NCBI GenBank assembly: GCA_946623205.1
Contig: CAMOQV010000030.1
Span: 1 to 11,736, forward strand
Direction of reading: 5' to 3'
Length of the DNA stretch: 11,736 nucleotides
Source of the DNA: an uncultured Clostridia bacterium
GTDB lineage: Bacteria; Bacillota; Clostridia; Christensenellales; UBA3700
Part shown: piece after piece, positions 6,535 through 11,736 of the stretch
How positions within the stretch are numbered: the first letter of the stretch is position 1
Layout: every line of letters starts with the position of its first letter
Notes under the pieces: generated by a model
Databases searched by the model: none
What the model was told of the DNA's origin: nothing
The model's input: only the letters and a program-made list of their open reading frames with translations
Position numbers and translations under genes: made by a program

Positions 6535-6563
6535 TTGTCATTTATATTTTTTCTATATATCAT
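6535..6563 (+). promoter_or_regulatory. Promoter of the ZIP gene, giving a near-leaderless mRNA
   Basis: TTGTCA (6535-6540) and TATCAT (6558-6563) are separated by exactly 17 nt, each one base from consensus. A start 7 nt after the -10 falls at about 6570, only 3 nt before the ATG at 6573. No Shine-Dalgarno sequence is present. Confidence 0.65.
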
Positions 6564-6572
6564 TAATATCAT

Positions 6573-7430
6573 ATGAGTATAATTGCATGGGTAATCGTTA
6601 TAACAGCAATATCTGGCGTCGTAGGAACGGGGCTAGGCGGCGTTATTGGCGCTATATTTAAGAGAGATTCATCAAAGATAGTTTCTCTATTGCTAAGTTT
6701 TGCTGGTGGCGTTATGTTAGCTGTAGTTTGTTTTGATTTAATCCCAGAAGCAATGAGAGTTGACGAGGATGGATCAAAGATTCATGTTCTATATGCAATT
6801 TTAGGAATCATAATAGGATTTGCCGTAGTATTTATTTTAAATAGAGTTATAGATAATCATACAAATAAAGAAGTAAAGCACGTTAATGAGCAAGAGCACC
6901 CAAAGACTGCGGATGCACTTGATGAATTAATTCATGCAGACCATTTAGAAGAGCATAGAAAGGTCGGAACAAATTCTCAATTATTTATTGCGGGTATTGT
7001 TATGGCGTTCGCTATTGCGCTTCACAATGTTCCAGAAGGTATGGTTATTGGTGCTTCATATGCAAAAGATAGTTCATCTTTAGTTGCAGGAAGCGGATTT
7101 TTATTAGCTTTAATTATTGGCTTACATAATATTCCAGAGGGTATGGCTGTATCTGTTCCTTTAATTAGCGGTGGGATGAAAAAGTGGATAGCAATTATAG
7201 TTACTGCGGTTACAGGTATACCTACAGTTATAGGTGCAATAATTGGATATTATGTTGGAGCATTTAGCCCACTTGGATTAACAATTGCTTTATCATTTGC
7301 ATCTGGCGCTATGCTATATGTTGTTTTAGGCGAATTATTACCAGAGGCATATTTAATGTTTAAATCAAAAATGCCAGCAGTATTTATATTAATTGGCATT
7401 TTAGTAGGTGTTGCTTTAGTCCAAATATAA
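6573..7430 (+). CDS. ZIP family metal transporter (GufA/ZupT-like)
   Basis: This is an inner-membrane importer of zinc or related divalent metals (Fe, Mn), moving them into the cytoplasm. The 285-residue product has about eight membrane helices: near 3-25, 35-57, 71-91, 135-160, 170-196, 204-229, 232-255 and 266-284. The two signature metal-binding motifs, HNVPEG (151-156) and HNIPEG (185-190), lie in helices 4 and 5 and form the binuclear metal site known in this family. The loop between helices 3 and 4 carries six histidines (96, 103, 109, 121, 124, 128), fitting a cytoplasmic metal-binding loop. Helices 2 and 7 have the related patterns FDLIPEA and GELLPEA, reflecting internal symmetry. 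The exact metal cannot be told. No ribosome binding site precedes the ATG, and its promoter places the mRNA start almost at the ATG. It is convergent with the sugar symporter gene. Confidence 0.93.
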   Translation: MSIIAWVIVITAISGVVGTGLGGVIGAIFKRDSSKIVSLLLSFAGGVMLAVVCFDLIPEAMRVDEDGSKIHVLYAILGIIIGFAVVFILNRVIDNHTNKEVKHVNEQEHPKTADALDELIHADHLEEHRKVGTNSQLFIAGIVMAFAIALHNVPEGMVIGASYAKDSSSLVAGSGFLLALIIGLHNIPEGMAVSVPLISGGMKKWIAIIVTAVTGIPTVIGAIIGYYVGAFSPLGLTIALSFASGAMLYVVLGELLPEAYLMFKSKMPAVFILIGILVGVALVQI

Positions 7431-7451
7431 AAGATTAACGATGAATAAAAG

Positions 7452-7479
7452 AAGGCTTCAGATGAATCTCTGAAGCCTT
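7452..7479. terminator. Shared bidirectional terminator (ZIP and symporter genes)
   Basis: A perfect 11-bp stem (7452-7462 with 7469-7479, AAGGCTTCAGA/TCTGAAGCCTT) has a 6-nt loop. T-rich sequence follows on both strands (TTTATTGGTTT on plus, CTTTTATTC on minus). It lies between the stops of two convergent genes, 21 nt after one and 20 nt after the other. Confidence 0.9.
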
Positions 7480-7499
7480 TATTGGTTTAACTGAATATC

Positions 7500-9083
7500 T
7501 TATTCTTTTGTTTCTTCTTTTGCTTCAGCGTTTATATCTTCAGCAGCAGTTTCTACAACAACAGAATCAACAATAGGTTCTTCTGGAGCTTCTTCTGTTG
7601 TTTGGCTACCTTCAGCTAGTGCTTCTCTTGCTTTTAATTCAGCAATGATTTCTTCATGACGTTTATTTGTCATCTTGCAGAACAAGAATGGAATAGCTGA
7701 AATTAATGCAGCAAGTGTAGAGAAGATAATTGTCCAACGAATGATTGGTTCTCTAACAGATGCATCATATAAAACAGAATAATCATCTCCTAATCCATAG
7801 TGAGCATACATTGGAAGCGAAATACCCATAGATGCAACACCACCTAATGTTTCAAACATAGCTTGGAAGTTTTGAGCAAAACCTTCAATTCTCTTACCGC
7901 TTTGTAATTGGATTTCATCCAAAGCGTCAGCTGTAATAGACGTTTGTAGGATATATTGAGGTCCCATAGCGATGTAGAATATGAACATTGGGATTAAGAA
8001 TAGAATTACGTGGATTTGGAATACAAATGCCATGATACCAGTTGCAATAGCGCTTAGAAGATATACAGCAAATGCAGATTTACCATTTCCGAATTTCTTC
8101 ATAATAAATGGAGATAAGAACATACCGATTGTTGCACCAAATGTAATAACAGTTGTTGAAATACCTTGGAATGCTTCAATATCTTTGAATTGATAAACGA
8201 AAATCCAAATAACTAAAGCTACAACCCAATCCTTAACACCTTTAAAGAATCTAGAAATTGATACTGCCCAGAAATCAAAATTCTTAGCAACTAACTTTAA
8301 ACCTTCAATGAATTTAACTTCTTCTTTTTCTTTCTTTGCAATAACCGCTCTTTCTTTAACGAAGAATAGGGCTAATAAGCCAAGGGCAAAAGAAACGATA
8401 GCAAAGATAGGGAATAGAACTCTATATGCCATAATATCTGTTTGTCCACCGAATAATAGGGCTGCTAGTGTTGGGAATAGAAGTTGCAATAAAGATGGTC
8501 CTAGATTTGCAATGAATTCGCTTATTGTTAAAATCTTATTTCGTTCTCCTGAATGTGGAGAAATAACTTGAGATAATCCTGCATAAGCTGCAAGTAGGAT
8601 TTGTTGGCCAATTAAGAATATGTTATAGAATATTCCAATTGATACCATCTTTGCAACAGTAGATCCGTCTATCGGAACCCAGAAACATAATCCTATGATA
8701 CCTATGATTGTTGGGATACCAGCAAAGACGATGTATGGTCTTAGTTTGCCGAATCTAGTATTAGTGTTATCCATAATCCAGCTAACTAGTGGAGTTTTAG
8801 CAATACCAATAATTGTTGAGATTACGAACAAGATAGCAAAGTTGTTAGGTGAGATATTGTAAATAGATCCAAGTAGTGCACAAGTTGCTGCTAATTGAAT
8901 GTACTGACCAAAAGCTGTTAGCGTTTTGTATCCAATACCGCCAAATGAAAAAGCTGCTATTTCTTTGTTTGGAACTTCGTTGTTGCCACTTGGTTTATTC
9001 CAATCTTTAACGACGCTCTTAATGGCACCACCAAGCTTAGTAAAAACATTATCTTTTTTAGTTACGTTTTGATTCTCTTCCAT
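7500..9083 (-). CDS. GPH-family sugar:cation symporter (MFS)
   Basis: This is a 12-helix secondary transporter of the glycoside-pentoside-hexuronide family, which imports sugars or glycosides with Na+ or H+ in the manner of melibiose permease. Diagnostic sequence includes DNTNTRFGKLRPYIVF (105-120) in the loop between helices 2 and 3, and ADALDEIQLQSGKRIEG (385-401) in the C-terminal half. The product has 527 residues, longer than the usual 450-500. It has a roughly 40-residue hydrophilic N-terminal extension and a roughly 55-residue cytoplasmic tail (473-527) rich in Glu and Ala. The sugar cannot be inferred because no glycosidase or sugar kinase is adjacent. The ATG is supported by AGAGGGT (plus 9088-9094) about 5 nt upstream. 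The gene appears to be a single unit, with a terminator in front of it (from glnN) and one behind. Confidence 0.9.
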   Translation of the reverse strand: MEENQNVTKKDNVFTKLGGAIKSVVKDWNKPSGNNEVPNKEIAAFSFGGIGYKTLTAFGQYIQLAATCALLGSIYNISPNNFAILFVISTIIGIAKTPLVSWIMDNTNTRFGKLRPYIVFAGIPTIIGIIGLCFWVPIDGSTVAKMVSIGIFYNIFLIGQQILLAAYAGLSQVISPHSGERNKILTISEFIANLGPSLLQLLFPTLAALLFGGQTDIMAYRVLFPIFAIVSFALGLLALFFVKERAVIAKKEKEEVKFIEGLKLVAKNFDFWAVSISRFFKGVKDWVVALVIWIFVYQFKDIEAFQGISTTVITFGATIGMFLSPFIMKKFGNGKSAFAVYLLSAIATGIMAFVFQIHVILFLIPMFIFYIAMGPQYILQTSITADALDEIQLQSGKRIEGFAQNFQAMFETLGGVASMGISLPMYAHYGLGDDYSVLYDASVREPIIRWTIIFSTLAALISAIPFLFCKMTNKRHEEIIAELKAREALAEGSQTTEEAPEEPIVDSVVVETAAEDINAEAKEETKE

Positions 9084-9121
9084 AATTACCCTCTTGAATA
9101 AAAGTATACCATTATATTTTT

Positions 9122-9149
9122 AATATATAAAGTATAATTTTTGGGTAAA
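9122..9149 (-). promoter_or_regulatory. Possible promoter of the symporter gene
   Basis: On the minus strand TTTACC (plus 9144-9149) and TATATT (plus 9122-9127) are 16 nt apart. A further TATAAT (plus 9111-9116) lacks a good -35. The assignment is weak, but a promoter is expected here because the glnN terminator lies just upstream. Confidence 0.35.
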
Positions 9150-9152
9150 GAA

Positions 9153-9176
9153 AAAGGTGCAACTTCTTGCACCTTT
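9153..9176 (-). terminator. Intrinsic terminator of glnN
   Basis: A perfect 10-bp stem (9153-9162 with 9167-9176, AAAGGTGCAA/TTGCACCTTT) has a 4-nt loop. Read on the minus strand it begins 4 nt after the glnN stop and is followed by TTCTTT. It separates glnN from the symporter gene. Confidence 0.88.
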
Positions 9177-9180
9177 AAGA

Positions 9181-11265
9181 CTATCTAATTGAGAATAATA
9201 TATCTCCGTAACTTGGATATGGCCAATACTTAGATGCAGTTATCATTTCAAGTGCATCAACATCTTTTCTTAACTCTTCCATAGCGTTAAATACATATTT
9301 TCTATAATCTTGAGCATGATCTGCAATTGGCTTAATCTTATTTGCTTTAACTCTTGCTTCTTGTAATTCTTCAACTTTCTTTGAAGCTGAGTTATATAAT
9401 CTTGTTAATTTGTCTAATAAATCTTTTTGAGCTGACATATCTAAAGCAATATGAAGGCTTTCTGCTTTTACAAGATTTTCCATTAATTCATTCATATATG
9501 TTGTAACAGCAGGTAAGATATCTCTTTGTGCCATTTGAATCATAGTTAGAGCTTCAATATCTAGTGTCTTGCAGTAGTTCTCTAAAAGAATCTCTGTTCT
9601 AGATACGCATTCTGTTCTTGTAAATACTCCATGTCTTTCGAATACTTCAATACTCTTTTCATCCATTAAATATGGGATAGCGTCTGGAGCTGACTTTAAG
9701 CATAAAAGTCCACGCTTTTCGGCTTCCTTTGGCCATGTTTTATCATAAGAGTTGCCGTTGAAGATAATTCTTCTATGTTCAATAATAGTTTTCTTTACAA
9801 TAGCTTTAACTGCTTCGTTGAAATCTGGAGCATTTTCTAGTTCATCAGCAAATTGTCTTAATTCTTCTGCAACGATTGTATTTATAATGATGTTTGGTCC
9901 AGAAATAGATAGAGAAGAACCTGGCATTCTAAATTCGAACTTGTTTCCTGTGAATGCGAATGGAGATGTTCTATTTCTATCTGATGTATCTTTTAAGAAC
10001 TTAGGTAAAACGTGAACGCCCATTTCAAATTCGCAACGAGCGCGCTTTGAATATACACGTCCATCAGCAATAGCATCCAAAATGCCTGTTAATTCTTCGC
10101 CTAAAAATAGAGTAACGATTGGAGTAGGGGCTTCATTTGCGCCTAAACGATGGTCGTTTCCTGCTGTAGCAACTGTCATTCTTAATAATCCTTGATATTC
10201 ATCAACCGCCTTAATTACAGCAGATAAGAATAATAAGAATTGTAAATTGTCTTCTGGAGTTGATCCTGGGTCAAATAAATTTTCTCCCAAATCTGAAGAT
10301 AATGACCAGTTGTTATGTTTACCAGAACCATTAACACCTTTAAATGGCTTTTCATGTAAAAGACATGCCATATTGTGGTGACCAGCAACTTTCTTCATTA
10401 ATTCCATTGTTAATTGGTTTTGATCGGTTGCTCTATTTGTATCGCAATAGATTGGAGCTAATTCGTGTTGAGCAGGAGCAACTTCGTTGTGCTCAGTTTT
10501 AGCATAAACACCAAGCTTCCAAAGCTCGATATCTAACTCTTCCATAAATTTAGCAACTCTTTCTTTGATGCATCCAAAATAGTGGTCGTCTAATTCTTGA
10601 CCTTTAGAAGCAACTGCACCAAATAAAGTTCTACCAGTATATACTAAATCTGGTCTTGCTTTATATACGGCTTTATCTATTAAGAAATATTCTTGTTCAG
10701 CGCCAACTTCAGAATTTACATTGTGAACGTCTTTTCCAAACAATCTTAAAACTCTTGATGCTTGTAGAGAGATAGCATCAATAGATTTTAAAAGAGGAGT
10801 CTTTTTATCTAGAACTTCTCCAGAATATGAACAGAATACTGTAGGGATGCAAAGAGTATTATCTTTTATGAAAGCATAAGATGTTGGATCCCATGCTGTG
10901 TAGCCTCTAGCTTCGAATGTAGCTCTAACGCCGCCTGATGGGAATGATGAAGCATCGCTTTCACCTTTTACTAATTCTTTGCCTCTAAATTCCATTATTA
11001 GTTCGCCATTTTTTGTAGCGATAAAAGAGTCGTGTTTTTCAGCGGTAATACCTGTCATTGGCTGGAACCAGTGAGTATAGTGTGTGCAACCATGTTCCAT
11101 AGCCCAGTTTTTCATGGCCTCTGCAACTTCGTTTGCGATGTCGATTGTGATTGATGTTTTTGTTCTAATGCATTCTTGAAGTTTTGCATAAGTTTCACGA
11201 GAAAGTGTCTTTTGCATAACTGTGTCGTTGAATACTAGACTGCCAAAAATGTTCTTTATACTCAT
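9181..11265 (-). CDS. glnN: Glutamine synthetase type III
   Basis: This cytoplasmic enzyme makes glutamine from glutamate, ammonia and ATP, the main entry of ammonia into metabolism. The 694-residue length is typical of type III (GlnN), much longer than type I. Catalytic motifs can be read in order: GAEQEYFLID (188-197), HNEVAPAQHELAP (259-271), NGSGKHNNWS (312-321, the ATP-site motif in its type III form), GNDHRLGANEAP (369-380) and the RNRTSPFAFTGNKFEFRMPGSS region (430-451). The N-terminal 180 residues and the helical C-terminus from about 560 are type III-specific. The type I adenylylation region is absent, so regulation must differ. ATG is supported by GAGG 8 nt upstream (plus 11274-11277). 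The gene has its own promoter and terminator and no neighbouring nitrogen genes (no amtB, glnK or gltB). Confidence 0.97.
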   Translation of the reverse strand: MSIKNIFGSLVFNDTVMQKTLSRETYAKLQECIRTKTSITIDIANEVAEAMKNWAMEHGCTHYTHWFQPMTGITAEKHDSFIATKNGELIMEFRGKELVKGESDASSFPSGGVRATFEARGYTAWDPTSYAFIKDNTLCIPTVFCSYSGEVLDKKTPLLKSIDAISLQASRVLRLFGKDVHNVNSEVGAEQEYFLIDKAVYKARPDLVYTGRTLFGAVASKGQELDDHYFGCIKERVAKFMEELDIELWKLGVYAKTEHNEVAPAQHELAPIYCDTNRATDQNQLTMELMKKVAGHHNMACLLHEKPFKGVNGSGKHNNWSLSSDLGENLFDPGSTPEDNLQFLLFLSAVIKAVDEYQGLLRMTVATAGNDHRLGANEAPTPIVTLFLGEELTGILDAIADGRVYSKRARCEFEMGVHVLPKFLKDTSDRNRTSPFAFTGNKFEFRMPGSSLSISGPNIIINTIVAEELRQFADELENAPDFNEAVKAIVKKTIIEHRRIIFNGNSYDKTWPKEAEKRGLLCLKSAPDAIPYLMDEKSIEVFERHGVFTRTECVSRTEILLENYCKTLDIEALTMIQMAQRDILPAVTTYMNELMENLVKAESLHIALDMSAQKDLLDKLTRLYNSASKKVEELQEARVKANKIKPIADHAQDYRKYVFNAMEELRKDVDALEMITASKYWPYPSYGDILFSIR

Positions 11266-11295
11266 ATTACGCGCCTCATTAAAAATAATAATATT

Positions 11296-11324
11296 ATTAT
11301 AGAGTAAAAATTTTTTATTGAAAA
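11296..11324 (-). promoter_or_regulatory. Probable promoter of glnN
   Basis: On the minus strand TTTTCA (plus 11319-11324) and a consensus TATAAT (plus 11296-11301) are 17 nt apart. The start would be near 11289, giving a leader of about 24 nt that contains the GAGG site. Nothing resembling a long regulatory leader fits between this and the upstream terminator. Confidence 0.6.
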
Positions 11325-11344
11325 GAAAATTATAATAAAAAAAT

Positions 11345-11378
11345 AATCGCCACTTGCAAATTAAAACAAGCGGCGATT
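11345..11378 (-). terminator. Intrinsic terminator of the superoxide reductase gene
   Basis: A 12-bp stem with one wobble pair (11345-11356 with 11367-11378, core ATCGCCGCTTG read on minus) has a 10-nt loop. On the minus strand it is followed by ATTATTTTTTTA. It lies 20 nt after the stop codon of the gene. Confidence 0.9.
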
Positions 11379-11398
11379 TAAATTATTTGAATAATTTA

Positions 11399-11736
11399 TT
11401 AGGCTTTCCAAAGTCCATGTAAATTGCAATATGCATAGACAGCTTCTATCTTTTCTCCATCAAGTAGAGCAAATTCTACATGTGGTGCATCGTTTGGATT
11501 TAGAGCTTTTCTTTGGTTGCCAAAGTTTGTTTGGATAGATACCCATTCGATGTAATGAGCATCAATCATTGGATGTGCAACAGAACCAACATCTACTAAA
11601 ACTTTATTTCCTTCAATTTTGAATACTGGCACATGTTTTTCTTGAGCCGCATCTGTTGTGTTTGGTACGATTTCCTTCATTTTTTGTCCACAGCACATTA
11701 CAGGTACGCCCTTATTTTTAACCATGGCAATAATAT
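11399..11736 (-). CDS. Desulfoferrodoxin-type superoxide reductase, 5' end cut by window
   Basis: This non-haem iron enzyme reduces superoxide to hydrogen peroxide in the cytoplasm of anaerobes without releasing oxygen. The C-terminal catalytic domain is complete. The iron ligands of the family are present: His in EKHVPV, the two His of VAHPMIDAHYIEW, and Cys and His in YCNLHG. The lysine before the first His (EKH), important in catalysis, is also kept. Upstream, VPVMCCGQKM carries the adjacent Cys pair (codons 11690-11695) that forms half of the N-terminal desulforedoxin iron site. The reading frame stays open to the window edge (IIA before the Met at 11725), and family proteins read CGNIIAMV there. 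So that Met is internal, and about 20 residues with the CxxC half-site lie outside. This would make it a class I, two-iron enzyme (inference). Confidence 0.93.
   Translation of the reverse strand, partial: IIAMVKNKGVPVMCCGQKMKEIVPNTTDAAQEKHVPVFKIEGNKVLVDVGSVAHPMIDAHYIEWVSIQTNFGNQRKALNPNDAPHVEFALLDGEKIEAVYAYCNLHGLWKA

Noticed and set aside
5706..6572. Attachment-site duplication of the tRNA-Ser 3' end
   Set aside because: I looked for a second copy of the T-loop/acceptor sequence downstream of the DUF3800 gene and elsewhere in the window and found none; no integrase is present.

Overview
This window looks like chromosomal DNA from a low-GC, anaerobic member of the Bacillota (Clostridia-like). 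The evidence is AT-rich coding sequence with A/T-ending codons, AGGAG-type ribosome binding sites, U-tract intrinsic terminators, a type III glutamine synthetase and a desulfoferrodoxin-type superoxide reductase. The last of these is an oxygen-defence enzyme typical of anaerobes. All stop codons are TAA or TAG, and nothing suggests a non-standard genetic code. I cannot name the genus from the sequence alone.

Layout. Positions 1-148 hold the terminator of an off-window gene and the short leader of leuS. Positions 149-3905 (+) are a leuS-serS operon closed by a strong terminator. Positions 3914-4816 (+) encode a membrane acyltransferase of the DUF1624/HGSNAT type that starts almost on top of that terminator. 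Positions 4855-5454 (-) encode a small protein with two matched zinc ribbons and a long acidic tail. Positions 5488-5865 are a regulatory and RNA region. It holds divergent promoters, a tRNA-Ser(UGA), then an extended -10 promoter, a short structured RNA and an intrinsic terminator. This leads directly into a TTG-started DUF3800 gene (5866-6519). Positions 6573-7430 (+) encode a ZIP metal transporter with an apparently leaderless mRNA. The right part is all on the minus strand: a GPH-type sugar:cation symporter (7500-9083), glutamine synthetase III (9181-11265) and a superoxide reductase that runs off the window edge (11399-11736).

Most genes are housekeeping or general metabolism, arranged as mostly single-gene units separated by their own terminators. 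Two convergent pairs share bidirectional hairpins. The clear functional link is translation: leucyl- and seryl-tRNA synthetases are co-transcribed, and a serine tRNA lies about 1.8 kb downstream. No insertion sequence, CRISPR array, phage gene or att repeat is visible. The most unusual stretch is 5740-6519. There, a promoter, a roughly 70-nt structured RNA with two GAAA-capped hairpins and an intrinsic terminator precede a DUF3800 (predicted RNase H-like) gene, just after a tRNA 3' end. It could be a regulatory leader, an independent small RNA, or an RNA/protein pair. The sequence alone does not decide between these.
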